DNA of 64,000 nt from Sclerodactyla briareus (GCA_026419785.1 JAODTK010005822.1:62001-126000); one strand, 5' to 3'. Shown: positions 49,906 to 62,840, counted from the first letter of the stretch. Made by a program: numbers and translations. The notes: a model not told the origin generated them from the letters alone.

Positions 49906-50969
49906 CAATCCAAACCAATTTATTGCAGTTTATTGAAAGCGAATATAAGGGGTGCCGGTGTTTTCTATGAACATGTTTCTAAAGGCAAAGTCGATTCTAA
50001 TGAAAATAAGAGGATCGTGGGGTGCAGTCTTAGAAAACGATTATTGGTGAAAACGAGTGGTCTTATTATGAACCGAGTGTTGCTTTTCGTTTTGTTCAAC
50101 GGATGATAATAAAAATTTATTAACAATGTTCTAGGTACGAATATTATTACAAAAAATGGGGGGTGATGAAGGAAGACGATTACATTTGGAGCAGGAAAGT
50201 GGGAAACTGTTTTCATTATTTTCGTGAGTTGTCCGGTTGTTTGAGGAGCTCATCCAAAACCGTATATTGCTGGGTGAACAGAAAAAAACTGGTAATAGTT
50301 TGATCTGGATTCTCATCGAGATATTCTATTTGATTTGATAGTGCCCACGTCCATGGATATCAGAGCACTTTCATATTTAGTAGGCTATCACGTCATAAAT
50401 GTAGAATTAAAGTCACTGGTGCTGTTGTGACCCTAGGCCGGTAATAAGGTCATGTTGTTTAGAACAAAGGACTAAAATTCGGGGATTTTGGAAAAATATG
50501 CCAGGAATGTTGAGGAAAGAGGGGAATCAGCATTGGACTGGGGGTATGGGTTACACTAATTAACATAAGGAAGAATAATACATATGCATGTTGATTTCAT
50601 CGATTGCGGTTATGTTCATGTTCATGTTATTCCTTCACTTCTGTGAGCAGTGATTAAATGTGAAAAAAATGAGATTGACGCACCCAAAAAAAAAAAAAAA
50701 AACAAGGTTATTGGAACTTATATGAACATGGGACCCTCAGTAATTAGCTCATTAGGGCTACTGGAAAGTGAGTACTGCACGGTTATTAGTGAAAAAAGTA
50801 CGGTTTTAGGAATGCATGGAACAATGATTAAACATGAAATTATTTTGCAATCACTTCTGACAATATGACCACATTGGACAGCATTGCTTATACCAAACGT
50901 GGCTGACATGCTAAACACTATCTGAACTATAGGCCTGACTTTAGCAAATAATAAACGCCGTTAAGGTTT
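49906..50969. other. Stretch with no recognised feature
   Basis: Short ORFs without domains; an A run at 50,685-50,702. Confidence 0.5.
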
Positions 50970-51061
50970 AGAACTTGACACTGCGTTCAGTGTTTAAGAG
51001 TTTTTCAGAAGTAATGGCTAATAAGTTCAGTTCTTAAACACTGATTTTAGAGTGTTAAGTC
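50970..51061. mobile_element. Fold-back miniature element candidate
   Basis: TCAGTGTTTAAGA (50,987-50,999) has an exact reverse complement at 51,032-51,044. The symmetry extends imperfectly outward (GAACTTGACACT against AGTGTTAAGTC), giving about 30-bp terminal inverted repeats in a 92-bp element. No target duplication could be assigned with confidence. Confidence 0.5.
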
Positions 51062-51775
51062 TGGGTTGGTGTCGGACCCTTCTGGGGTCGGCTTGTGTTG
51101 GGCTCCTATTTCCGATTACCGGTTTGTCGAGAGCTATAGACTGACTGGTTGCCGGTGTCGGACGCAACACCATCATACAATATCTTTCTTGTTCAGTGAT
51201 GTTGTAGTTAAGTATTATTTATTAACCCACTTGGTTTTCTCTGTATCGCCAATTAACCTGACAACAATCATACTTTGCGCTTAGGCATATCGCCTGGCAT
51301 ATCGACACTAAACTTCATTGTAAATTTCATCTGACATTTTTAGTATTGATCGAAGAAAACTTAATGCCTTCCCTGACCAACGGTTTCTCCCTTTCTTTAG
51401 CCTGAGCGACCTCGCACGTCTATTTTTTCTGGAATTAATAAAACATTACAGAGTGATTCACTCAATACTGCGCTCGGCGTAGACTATAAACAAGGGCACA
51501 ACAGGGATTAAGTCCGTTCAAAACCTTGACAGTTAATAGACAAAAAACACAATATATCCCCTCAATCATCTAGTCCACTCCTAAACACCATTAAATCATA
51601 TCATGATCCCAACTATATCTCGGGTCTGCCATTATATATTTTCATGACCGCGACGCGTTTTCGTTACAACATTCATTATTGACTGTTGTCACCGTGCGTC
51701 TCTCAATTCTCCAATTAAAGCTCCACAGGCCGTATTAAACGATCCGATTAATTCCAGCTAATCTTGACTCCACCA
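51062..51775. other. Stretch with no recognised feature
   Basis: No repeat or coding evidence noticed. Confidence 0.5.
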
Positions 51776-52037
51776 ACAGCCCACCAGCCAGTGCCACTCG
51801 TAATGGGGGCGAAGTTCTAGTGGAGCGAAAATGAAATGGTGGCGAACTTGTGATGGGACAAAGTTGTGGGGCGAACTTGCATATGGGGCGAATTTGAGTG
51901 GGGCGAAATGAGCGAAAATGAAATGGGCGAAATTGAAAGGGGGCGAAAAATTGAATTGGGGCGAGCTTGTGTGGGGCGAACTTGTAATGCGGCGAAGAAA
52001 TCGTAAATGGGCGAAATTGAAAAAGGGCGAAACGTCC
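51776..52037 (-). repeat. 16-bp minisatellite element, inverted copy
   Basis: The same unit as 46,628-46,893 on the other strand (GGGGCGAACTTG-like units). Its minus-strand edges also match: 'ggacgtttcgccc' on one side and 'gtggcactggctggtgggct' on the other. Shared edges show a defined element rather than a random expansion. Confidence 0.8.
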
Positions 52038-52617
52038 TGTTTCAACGCAAAAATGCAAAAGCCACCAGCAGGGGTTGAGGACATCTTCCTCTACGCCTAG
52101 GGAGATGGTTGATGCCAGAAGCGGTTGTCATGTCTCGCACGTAGACATGCAAGTTACAGAAATATGACGTTTGTTCTCTAGTTCAACGAGAACATCAATC
52201 CAGGCGCGGTATTGTCGGACTCGGTCATCAATAGGTTATCTGGATAACCCAATAACTCGTAATTCGCAACCAGACTAGCATTACAAGAATGGACGCTTAG
52301 CTGCCACGGCCAGACATCCTGGACCCAGACCTCTCGCCTCATTTGGTTCCTGATTTCCTACCTGCCCGCCCGTACGTATTATTTTCACGATCTCAAAACC
52401 GGCCGTCTTATTTCGAGTCCTTGCTCGAGACCAAACCATGTGATATGTCGTTGTGACATAGAAATAATTACTGGCAAACAAGTTTTAGGCAGTACTATCA
52501 GATATGATCCGACCTCAATTATATATCCGACATATAATACAAAGACGTACCTCCGTGGTCGTTTCATTCCCTTGACTTAGCCCGGGATTCTATGTTACAA
52601 TCATGACAGTGTCTGTG
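52038..52617. other. Stretch with no recognised feature
   Basis: Short ORFs only. Confidence 0.5.
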
Positions 52618-52812
52618 TGTATTATATATATATCTATATATATATATTATGTATATGTATATATATATATATATTATATAGATATATATAATATATATAT
52701 ATAATATATATATTATGATATATAATATATACCCTTTATATATATATATATTATATCTTATATCAATATATAGTGTGTGTATGTGTAAGTGTAAGTGTGT
52801 GTGTGTGTGCAT
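52618..52812. repeat. TA/TG low-complexity microsatellite
   Basis: Almost 200 bases of alternating TA with GTGT runs at both ends. ORFs here are repeat artefacts. Confidence 0.95.
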
Positions 52813-52878
52813 CTGATTCTATAAATGGGGGGGACTGGACTGTTTATATTTTGTAGCAATGTGGAAAAAGCAAGAAGT

Positions 52879-53046
52879 ACAACTTTCTCATGCGATCAGA
52901 CACCAATTACCAGGAACTAATTGTTATCAGAGATGCATATGAGATCATTGCAGCTCGGTATTGCACTCTTGTGTCGTAGCGGACGGTTCCGTTGAAAAGC
53001 TCACAGTGAACCAATCACCGAAGTCCGGCGCAAAGCGATCCTCGCT
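52879..53046. repeat. Local tandem duplicate, copy 1
   Basis: Matches 53,127-53,297 through 'catgcgatcagacac', 'aattaccagga', 'cagagat', 'gatgagatcat'-like and 'gctatcctcg'-like phrases; period about 250 bp. Confidence 0.75.
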
Positions 53047-53126
53047 TAACGTCGATTAACGCCTATAACGGATGACACTCGGATTTCAATAATTGTAGCA
53101 TGCTGGCGACAGACCCAGAACGAATT

Positions 53127-53297
53127 ACAACTTCCTCCATGCGATCAGACACAAATTACCAGGAAAAACTGAATATTCTCAGAGATTGCCGATGAGATCA
53201 TGCAGCCTAGGGTATTGCCCTCTGTTGTGTAAAGGGACGGCTTGTGAAAGGCTCACATTGTAACCATCCCCGAGTGGAAAAGCTATCCTCGATAATT
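53127..53297. repeat. Local tandem duplicate, copy 2
   Basis: Second copy of the 52,879 block. Its right part overlaps the end of a 144-codon minus-strand ORF. Confidence 0.75.
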
Positions 53298-53641
53298 GAA
53301 CTGGAAACGAATACCGGTCTCAGATTGATAATATCATCGAAAATAGGACTGTAGTGACTGTAAACAATGGATATATACATATTGAAAATGGTCCCAGGGG
53401 TGGCTAACTGATCAATATCTGCGATTAATGGTATACAGGTCACCCGCTGTTGTGTCTGAAGAACGGGTATGTATTCATACCAGTGGTGATTATTTCGAGG
53501 GTCTTTGTAGACTATACTGATATGGCAAGGAAAATGAAGATGTCCATATTTGAAATCAATACCGGTAGTATTTTGAATGGTATATGTAGGAAAGGTTGGC
53601 ACGTCAAATAAATGTTTAATCGACATTCTCCATAACACCAT
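53207..53641 (-). CDS. 144-codon ORF, unrecognised
   Basis: ATG at 53,641, stop at 53,207. It is rich in Ile, Tyr, Pro and Thr (for example FDVPTFPTYTIQNTTGIDF and HHWYEYIPVLQTQQRVTC). No signal peptide, membrane segment or known domain. The C-terminal third lies in a duplicated block whose first copy is not open in the same frame, which argues against coding there. It is among the longest ORFs of a window where chance ORFs are common. Confidence 0.15.
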   Translation of the reverse strand: MVLWRMSIKHLFDVPTFPTYTIQNTTGIDFKYGHLHFPCHISIVYKDPRNNHHWYEYIPVLQTQQRVTCIPLIADIDQLATPGTIFNMYISIVYSHYSPIFDDIINLRPVFVSSSIIEDSFSTRGWLQCEPFTSRPFTQQRAIP

Positions 53642-56600
53642 AAAGTAACGTTATAAAATATTATCCTAGGATTATTGGAAAAAGAGTATGATAATGTCTT
53701 GTGTTTCGCGGGTTACTGGTCCCGTAAAATCAAATTTGAAGGATTATTCCAATGTGCGTATCATTATTATTGAGGATGGAAATTTTACTAAAATTAGAAT
53801 AATGTCTAACGTATTAAAATTATTATTATATTTATATTATCTACTAAATTGAATAACCTGCCGTGTCGATCAGACACGTCCCTCACCTTAGTTGAACTAT
53901 TCGTTCCGTGGTTCCCCCAAAGGTCCTTGATTTCAGTAATTTTAACCTAGTTTTATTTTTAATATAGTGCACTCCTAGTACGTCGACGATAACACGCAGT
54001 TTGCAACGATTTTACTTTATTTTACATGGAGGAATGACTACGCCAGTCTGCGTTTTCTGGTCTGAGGATTTGTCTTTAAATGCCCTGTTTAATTTATCTC
54101 CTTGACGATGTTTGAAAAAAGTTACATCGACATTCTTTTAAGGTTTGACCTATATATTAAAAAAATCTTGTTCAAGGCATTTCATACAGGATCTATCGCA
54201 GGGACAGACAGCGCAACTTGCATGAGAGCCATGATGTAATATCGCGAGACCTCCCTGCAGATTGTATCTTCGCTGATAAAACTTCCAGATTAACTGCATT
54301 CCCCCCCGAGGGTACTCCAAATAATTCAGGAGACACAATGAGGTATTAGGTAAGGATCTATTAGATAAATGTTATGACTCGACTCGCAATCGCCCAGCGA
54401 ACGGTCCAGCGATATTAATAAATTTTCTCACATGTGTAAAGTAGTCTATATCCATTACTACTATTGTCAATATGACGTCTCCACAAGGCGGTACATATTA
54501 GACACGAGATTCCGGGTAATACAAGCACATGTATTCCGGCTCCGGCTCCCGGCTCAACTAAAAGCCATTACTTCAAGCGAAAGATTTCTCTCAAACCGTC
54601 CGCCTTGAGAGACGACGGAGAGGTTTTACACGTTCAAGTTGTGTATACACATTTCGGCCAGACAGTCAGTGTCCGTGATATTGTCTGCATGGGTACAAAA
54701 AATTAGGGGAGAATGCGGAAATGACATATTGCTATATTAACCGTAAAAATGACGTGGACTTCGTAGAACGCAAACAAAAAACTAAGAGAAAAAGCGGTGA
54801 AGAGTTCGATCGCCTGTCGACAACTGTGGCATAAACGGAATAAATAAAATTATGAAGTAACACTAAAATTAATAGAAACCCGTTGGTCGCATGAACTTTG
54901 AACAAACAATGAAAAGTTTGTGAAATCCTCATTAGAAATGGATCTTGGGGTATGTGTGCTCATTAGTGGAATGTGTTATAATTAAAAACAGCTGACATGC
55001 TGACGCAGTGACGCTCACATTTGGCAACCATTCCATTATATTTGTTCTATTATTGGACTCACGCTCATCATTTAACACACCGATCAATGAGCACAACCAG
55101 CATGACCAGGGGCACTATGGCCCACAGCAGCTGGGGCTAGGGTCAGTAGCCCGCCTCCCATTTCGCAGGAGCAGTATCACCAGCCAGGTTCCCCCTTTTT
55201 AAAATCTTTCCTGGAGGGTGTTACTAATAGGATGATTCTTAGCTCAATGTGTTTCGACTGTATTCGACGAATCGAACCATATTTTCCGGCAATAAGCCAG
55301 TTCGTAGTTCTAAGTGCGCATGCTCACCACAGAACAGTTCAGGGGAATAGACGAGATTCGGTCAGATTCCCCCGATAGCAATATCGTTACGGCTTATTTT
55401 TAAACTGTCACTACTCGTTTTCGGATGTTATTGCTGATAAGTATGGGGGGAAATCTGTGTAGTTTCGTGTTCGCAGGATTCGTAATTTACGGCAGGGGAG
55501 TTTCGAAATATCGTTGTGCACACTGTTCGTTCAACGTCGAGCTGCCAGGGTCCCTTACACCTTTGACACATATTATTATCTCATTCTCAGTAACTGTAAC
55601 TCCGACTGGCTTATATCACTCTTACGAATCTGTTCCCCGATGTTTACATCCGGGCCCGAGTACTTGTGACTGACATGTTGACCTCAAACGTCACTTAAAG
55701 GAAAAAATGCAGGATGAATGAGAAAGAGGCTAATATATCAGCTGGAGAAAAAACTGAATGCGTCAGTCTAAACCCGAAGTTCATACGACTTTCCATTACC
55801 GAGTTACCAGGTTGCAGTCCTTCGGAGTTTGTGCATGTGTTTTGTCGCAAGATCGAAAGATCCCATGGCCAATTCATGCAATAATAAATGATGGGGTAAC
55901 TTGCACAAACCTGCGACAATTTGTTGTCTTGAAATTCATACATATTTTCACTTCGAAAAAGCATTTAGTCTATGGAGAGGATCGCTGTAGTCGGTTGGTA
56001 GGTGTGATGGTTACTTTGTTGTGAGAGAAGACAACAGAACGTTCTGCCTGAAAGTGGACTTATTCAACCAAAATGAAATCAGAAAGACATGACATAACTT
56101 CCCGGGAAGTGTGATGTCATGAGTATGGCGCAATTGGATTCTCCGAATTCTCTGCATAATGGACCAACAGTTTAGAAGGCCAATACTCCAATAGAAAACG
56201 TCGTTTGAATGGGTTTGAACCTATAGATTAAGTTCGCCACGATATAACCTCTGTGTCCAAGCCTGCAATTGTCCTTTAATGTGGAAAGTGAAACTAATGT
56301 GCAGGTGCAAAGATACCGTAAGTGGCTAAGTGCCGTATGTTTCACGTCACGGAAGAAAAATCGTTGAAGTGCATTGTCGATCTCGGTATATCGAAAGGCT
56401 ATCGCCTGCGAAATTACAACTGATTAATCGCACCCGCGAATTTCACTATGCGAAGTTCGTCGTGACGTCAAGGAAAAACGATATCGTTGGTCGCTCGACG
56501 TCCGGAGAATGACAGTTAGACGATACTGCTTCTTAAAGCGTCTTTTTTTAAGAAAATTATAGTTCAAACTTATATTCAATACCGATGTTGTATAAGAGCG

Positions 56601-58829
56601 ATTATATAGTTGTGTCAATAAAATAACTATCGGCATGGAATTCGGGTCTGGTTGTGTATGACATAATCGGAATATTGGTCTCCATATCAGTAAATAAAAA
56701 ATTGCCTTTCTGCGCCGTACGATTTTTTTACAGGTGGTTATGTATACATTGATATTGGCCGATGTTCGTGATATTGCGGAGTATAAAAATAGGCGTTAGC
56801 TAAATCACATATTAATTTAGTAAGGAAAAGGAAAATGCATTGCTTATATTCGTTGAAATTGACAGGACTTTGCTGGAAGCAAACAAAAGCGAGAAAGAGT
56901 GAATGTTTTGAGGAAAAAGATTGTGGCGTGTGCCTGCCGTGGACAGAGATTGGTAATGGGTAAGGATGAGTGATGATGGCGGCAATGCACTAATATTGTC
57001 GGGGTGTGATTGGCAGAGAACCAAACTGCAGGGATAATTCCCCCCCCCCCACCCCCCACGTGTCATGCCCTCCAATGAATATTTGACAACATGTTGTTGT
57101 GGTCAAGCAGGTAGGGTGAAGTCAGATGCGGGCATAAAGGTGCTGGACACTCGGCCGGGGATAGCGGCCCTGTCTGGAAGCCCCTAGCGGCACCCCTGCT
57201 CAACTGTAGTAAATTTTTGTTTTTTTTAGTATAGGAGTCCATTTGCCTAAATTTGTGACTATGCAGCTCTGAAGACAAGAAAAGCGCTTACCGGTAACGA
57301 TGAATGATATTGTCTAGCATGATGAGGTAACGCGCAGATTGATATCCTGGGCATAACATTCTCCCTATCGTGTCATGTGGCAAACGACGAGAAAAGGTCG
57401 GCGAATTTGCATGACATCACGATCTGACAACTGCTTTCGATTCACTCCGATATCGTTACAATCCCCTTTTTTTCTTTTTCGTGGGTTTTTTCTTTGGGGG
57501 GGGCGGAGGAATGTGGGTTCGAGGACCAATCCCCAGCCCCCTCCCCTCCCCTCGTTGCTACGCCACTGAGAGCGCGAGACGATTCTATGGTGAACGCCGG
57601 TATTACCCACCGGTGTTACGCGACGACAAAGCCGCTTGTGAGCAGAGGTGAGTCAGAGATGATTATCGGTGATGGCTCATACTGCCATAAAAGTAACTGA
57701 TGTGTGAGTTGTTCGACTCGCAGCAAAACCTGAAGCCCTCGTACTTGAGCGGAAAACCCCATAATCGCGTCCGAAGAAATAGCTTCATTCAGGCTCGGAG
57801 TAGGGAGTTTCTCTCCCTCCAATGATATCCTACATTTTATATTTCTGAGTGTACTACGTGCATGAGAACGCAGGAAATCTCTGAAACTGAGTCGGTAAAG
57901 GAGAAATTGCGGCATATTGTTGTACGGACTATCGAATAAAAAAAACGAAACAAAAGAAGCAAAAAACAGTTCGGGTTTTAAAACCAGTGTTGACAAAATG
58001 TGATGGTATATCGGAGAGAGGGGGCTGGAAGACATTGATTAAAAAAAAAAAACGCTCAATGTTGAATGAAGTTATAGTGAAACTCTAAGCGTAACAAAAA
58101 AAAGAAAGGTTTACGCCACGTCGGCGCATGCTCAAATGAGGGATGGGAGCTAATGCGGAACTTACCGAATCAAAACTTAGGAGGGAACAATAGAGAATTG
58201 TTGGAATCTTGACACTGAATAATATTTTCATAGGACCGTGAATCTTCCAGACAGAGCAAGGCGGAGGGTTGTTGTAGGTGTTCCAGTGTCCGCTGTGTGT
58301 ACGTGTGTGACGCGCGCGTGTGGGTAATCATATGAATTTGTTTGAACTAAAAGAAATGGTGCTCTCACAGTGAAAGTTGAATTTCCGTGATACGTTCGTG
58401 ATAGATCAACAAGGAAGGAAGTGCGGGAAGATGGCGGGAACAGAAGCGGTGGAGAGAGGAGGTTGGTCTTCGTTGAGCAAGTACAACGGGAATACAATCA
58501 CGCTGCGTTGGGGAAGAGGGTGATGGTTGCTCGATTGATTGGGAGCGCGAACAGGCTGACCGAAATATTTCTAGTTTAGTTTATATTTGGAGCGGCATGA
58601 AAGAAGTTAATCCCATCTGCCCATGAGCGGCCCCAGAGACAAATAACCCAAAACCAAATCAATCGCCAGTAATTTTTGGAGAACAAGGAAGTTCGAGGTT
58701 GTTTTCAGAGACACTGATCTTAGACAGAACACAAACCTTAGGGTTTGCCACAATATCGGTACATCATTAATGGTAGTAACATTAGGAACAGGTGAAAAGG
58801 AGACCTTTTTTTTACCATGAACAGTTTTT
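53642..58829. other. Long stretch without a supported gene
   Basis: Contains short homopolymers (57,040-57,058; 57,500-57,510; 58,040-58,051) and ORFs up to 139 codons (57,616-58,035 minus), none with a domain. Near 57,130-57,200 and 57,540-57,570 there are sequences resembling ends of DNA transposons (for example CAGTGGCGTAGC on the minus strand), but no pair could be matched. Confidence 0.45.
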
Positions 58830-59245
58830 TAAAACAGGGATAAAAATCTTCCCGAAATCGCCCCGGCTTCCTCGAAATGAGACAGAGACGCTTCGATCCT
58901 GCCAGGGGTGAGGAATTTTTGTGCCGTTAATAATCTGGAAGCTATGATTTCTGAAACGTTTCCATTCACTCGTATTACTTCTGAGTATAATAACAGCTCC
59001 ACACTAGGACGGAATACTCGAAGTAAGATAGCTTCACCAGTTGCCCTTGAAAGCTGACAACAAGATCGTTATCAAGAAATCGGAAATGGCACCTGATCTA
59101 AGCCAAGAATCCAGCGATTTTCTCTCATTCACACAAGAATAGAAATACACACCGAGCTTTCTTCCTGAATTCATCTGATTAATGTCTGATCGACCATTCA
59201 AGTATAAGAATGCGTTGCGATGTATGAAACCGGACACTGCACCCA
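58830..59245 (-). pseudogene. LINE reverse transcriptase C-terminal fragment
   Basis: Minus-strand reading in shifting frames gives RKSLDSWLRSGAISDF, then QLVKLSYFEYSVLVWS (the conserved LVRPHLEYSVxVWSP of CR1/L2-like elements), then RSVSVSFRGSRGDFGKIF (the L-T-S-x-E-x-R-R-x-R-G-D-L-I-x-V-F-K region). Order and spacing parallel the fragment at 63,166-64,000. Frameshifts make it dead. Confidence 0.5.
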
Positions 59246-59261
59246 GGGCAGGCGGAGTCAA

Positions 59262-59280
59262 GCGGGGGGGGGGGGGGGGG
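59262..59280 (+). repeat. Poly(G) run
   Basis: About 17 consecutive G within otherwise ordinary sequence, between the LINE fragment and the hAT element. Confidence 0.85.
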
Positions 59281-59519
59281 ACGGCGCCGTCCCAAGGAAT
59301 ATTTTTGCCCCCACCAAATATGTGCTCCGCTTACCATCATGTACAGCTGTAGTCTCCCAGATCTTAGCCCCCCCCCTCCTTGCCCTCTCATGCTTAGGGC
59401 TCTGGCTACCGGCATAACTCAATGTCCGTTGAAAAACATCTGCAAATCAAAATATTATTCAGAGATCATATCACGATCTCAGATCTGTTAATGTCTTAGT
59501 AATAAGAAGCAGAGATGTT

Positions 59520-59700
59520 GACTCGAATCAATTGACTCGGACTCGAGTCGGACTCGAGTCACTATTTTCGGACTTGGGCGACTGAGTTGAAATTTTCAGC
59601 ATTGACTCGAACTCGAGACTTGATTGGACTTGCAAAGGCCGGCTTACTTGTGACTTACTTGGACTCGCTATAATGACTTGTCCAACGCAAGTCAGAGCCC
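59520..59700. repeat. hAT subterminal repeats, left end
   Basis: Repeated GACTCGGACTCGAGTC-like and GACTTG units on both strands next to the left terminus. Confidence 0.75.
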
Positions 59701-60402
59701 GAATTGGCTTAATTTGTAGAGATCTCCGTGTCAGAATGATCTACAAAATTACAATTTGGGCCAATTAGAAATCCCGACTTCGGGCTTCCCGGCCCTACAG
59801 AACCGCGATATTTGATTTCCCAGTTCCTTTGCACCGTGAACAGTCTACCGGCATATTGATATTATGAGCCATGAAGCAGCACGGAGTACAGACTGCAGAT
59901 TGTCGATATGACACTGCGTGATACCCGATCTTTGTCATTGATATCGGGACCAACCTCACGTACCGGGATGGTGCTACCGGTTGGAAATGAGGTTACACTA
60001 TGTGTATCGTAGTAGTGTGGCTGGCTCGTCGATATATCGGAAAGCTGCACAGTGCCCGCGTATGTTTATTTCCCGTACCGTTTTCAATTGTCAGGATTCA
60101 CCAAATGTTTTTGTAGTGGTCGAGGCGATTTATACTCATTCAGTGTAAAAGGATGAAGCATGTTCTTTCATATGCTGACGTTAGAATCACAAAAGTAGAC
60201 GTGGGAGAGTAGAAGTGGCATCATTTTCAGAAATCTGATTGGACTGCAGCTAGTGAAAAGCAGGTTCCAGTTCCGCGCGTTGTGAGTTTCGGCTATCGCG
60301 ATTACAAGAGCGGTTTGTCACGAGAGGAAAGCCGAGTTGGCACTTACATGTGGAACCACAGTCACTGACGGTCCCAAGACAACCAGCAACTTCGTTCGAT
60401 GA

Positions 60403-60640
60403 CACAAGAGGACCGAATGGATGTCTACACTTCTGGCTGGCCAACACAGATATCTTCCTAAGCTCTTCCCCCTGGCTATGAGGAAGGTGTCCGTGCCAGC
60501 CAGCAGTTCTCCGATCGAGCGGCTCTTCAGTCAGGGGGCATCATCATGAGGCACACAGAGCCAAGCTTTCAGATAAGATGCGGAGCAACCTCATATTCCT
60601 CAAGTGTAAGAGCCTTTACATGAGGAAGCAGGGTTCCCAG
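60403..60640 (+). pseudogene. hAT transposase C-terminal (dimerisation) remnant
   Basis: One open segment ends LLAGQHRYLPKLFPLAMRKV, followed by SVPASSSPIERLFSQG, the conserved P-A-S-S-x-P-x-E-R-x-F-S core of the hAT C-terminal dimerisation region. A frameshift near 60,537 and a stop at 60,547 interrupt it. The next frame continues HRAKLSDKMRSNLIFLKC, the expected following segment. The catalytic parts upstream are not recognisable. Non-functional. Confidence 0.8.
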
Positions 60641-62589
60641 TGTTTGGCAATGACATTCAAGCAAATCCATCCAGCTTGTGTGACAGCTGGATGAGCAATA
60701 CTAATATTTTTATTAAACGCTCTGTCTTGTCATTGTTCTGATCATATTCAGGCTTTTATGAGTGCCAGGTTGTGAAAACCGGTGCATTTCTCCGCTCAAG
60801 TTACCAAATTAGTACTAAGTTTGGCATTTGGAATGTGGGAATTGGGTACAGGTACCGTACAAGTATTGACATGTGGCATGGTGTCATTAAGTAGACACTA
60901 GTTGATATTAGCTTCCGTTCCAGGGCAAATTAGGTTACTCTGAATCTTCGATCCACACAGCTGCATTGTTGGTGGTGATGGTCAGGTTGCTATCATTCTT
61001 GGATGTCTATGGTTCCGGATGGGCAGGAGTGTCAGGTAGCCAGGGGAACTGTGAATCAACTCAACCAAGTGGCTTCTTCAACCAATGTATTTGAAACTAC
61101 ATCTGCCCAGAATTGTACTGTTAATCAGAATGGGCACCAACCATCTGCTTCCAGAGTGTGATCAGTGACTAGTTTGGGAGCTGTGTGTTAATTGAATGCT
61201 GAAAATCCACACACGATCGGCTGTCAGGGGCCAGCTAGTGAGCCCTGAGTTTCCTGGTTGTGTGAATGATATCAATAGAATAGGCAATCCTGCCATATGG
61301 GGATCCCCTCTTCCATGTTTTGTCTTCAGGACACGAAAGTGTATTAGCATTGTTTAGTATAGTCAACAGAGGACGGTCATATTCCTTTGTCTAAACACAG
61401 TGCACATGTATCCACATTAGCTTTCCAGCTCAGCTCCAGTATTTCGTCTCAACATCTTTCAGTCTAATCCCCAAGTCTTACTTGGGAGTACATCATTTCC
61501 GGTCAAGGCTCATAAATAATTCCATCCGTCCTCTTCTCCATTTTCCAAAACACTAGATATTTTTTGTAGTTTTGATAATGTATAAACCACTTTCAAGCCA
61601 GCGCTCATTTGATGGGCACCATCACTGATTTTCCATTGTCCTTTTGCTAGGATCTCTGTATATAGTTACAGTACAAGACATGTTGCGGTTGAAGGCTACC
61701 TCATCACTTGACAGCTGACATGCCCACATTGCCATACGAGTATTATACTTCATGAAGCCACACCTTGTTGCCAGTCACGGTTCATTAAGCACTGACATCT
61801 GCCGGTTTGTTTTCAGAGTTCTCTTCACACAGTTTATTCACCTGTTCACCCAATGTCATGAACTTGATACCGTTATAGGCCTAGCCTATCAGGTTTGAAC
61901 TCAAGCTCTTTCAATTTAAAGTACTTGTAGGTAAGGCCTTTTTACATATGCTAAAACATGTACCCCCAGACTTGTGGGATATTTGCAGATCACATAATTC
62001 CTCATAGTTGTCTCTTGTTCATTTAATTAAATATGTTGACTGAATCTGTGGTTGTTTACTAATGTTTGCAACATTGTGTGTTGTATCTAATAAATAATTG
62101 AGGGCGTTGCTATTGTGTGGATTTCCTCACAGTATATGCACTCAAGGGGTGGAATGACAGGTGGTAACGGTGCAGTGTTTCATTATTTGTGATTGTTGTT
62201 GGACATCAGATTAGAAGGATGTATGCATCCTATCCGTGTGAATTTGGTGGTTATGATTCGGTGGATGGGCTGAAAGATGGGAGAATCCTTGCATGAATGG
62301 TACGAATGTCTATGACTCACTGACTTCTGAGCTATGGGGTACTACAGACAAAGTGGTCATGGTGCACGACTGACCACACGAAGGCTTTGAAGGGATGTTT
62401 GATGTCCGTTTCATGATCAGTCTGCCCTAATCCCACTATTTCATGTGTTTCGTCCTCCAGTAAAAGGCATCAATAATATGAAATCCTTTGTATGCTTCAG
62501 AGTGGATATGGACTGAGGAAAAAGTAGGCGGTCGCACTTCAACGGTCCATGCAGTGGATCCCGCAAGACAAAATTTGATTTACATTAAT

Positions 62590-62815
62590 AGTGACTGTGA
62601 CTGACTTGTGTGACTTGGGGAAAACCCTTTGCCCATTCAAGTATACTTGATTGAAGTGACTGACTTGTGAACTTGACTGCATTCAAGTATAATTGACTGA
62701 ATTGGACTTGACTTGATTACTGCTTCGAATTGTTACTTGACGGAGCCGAGGCGCATGAAGTGTGCTTGACTTGGACTTGCTGCTCTCTGACTTGGGACTT
62801 GACTTGGACTGCAAC
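62590..62815. repeat. hAT subterminal repeats, right end
   Basis: GACTTG-rich units (ttgacttggacttg and similar) mirror the left-end cluster. Confidence 0.75.
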
Positions 62816-62840
62816 AAGTGATGTCCACTCTGATAAGAAG

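Larger units (their letters stand above)
59510..62832. mobile_element. hAT-family DNA transposon relic, 3,323 bp
   Basis: The 8-mer ATAAGAAG flanks the element exactly (59,502-59,509 and 62,833-62,840), the target-site length typical of hAT. Both ends, read inward, start CAGAG (CAGAGATGTTGACTCG and CAGAGTGGACATCACTTG). Just inside each end is a cluster of subterminal GACTTG/GACTCG repeats (59,520-59,700 and 62,590-62,815), the usual transposase-binding arrangement. A transposase C-terminal remnant lies at 60,403-60,640 on the plus strand; the rest of the interior has no recognised frame. The retained target duplication makes the boundaries reliable. Confidence 0.85.

Noticed and set aside
52564..52812. 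Tyr/Ile-rich 82-codon minus-strand ORF
   Set aside because: Low-complexity TA/TG repeat.
57616..58035. 139-codon minus-strand ORF
   Set aside because: No domain, signal peptide or splice support; length is within what chance gives in a window with this many ORFs.
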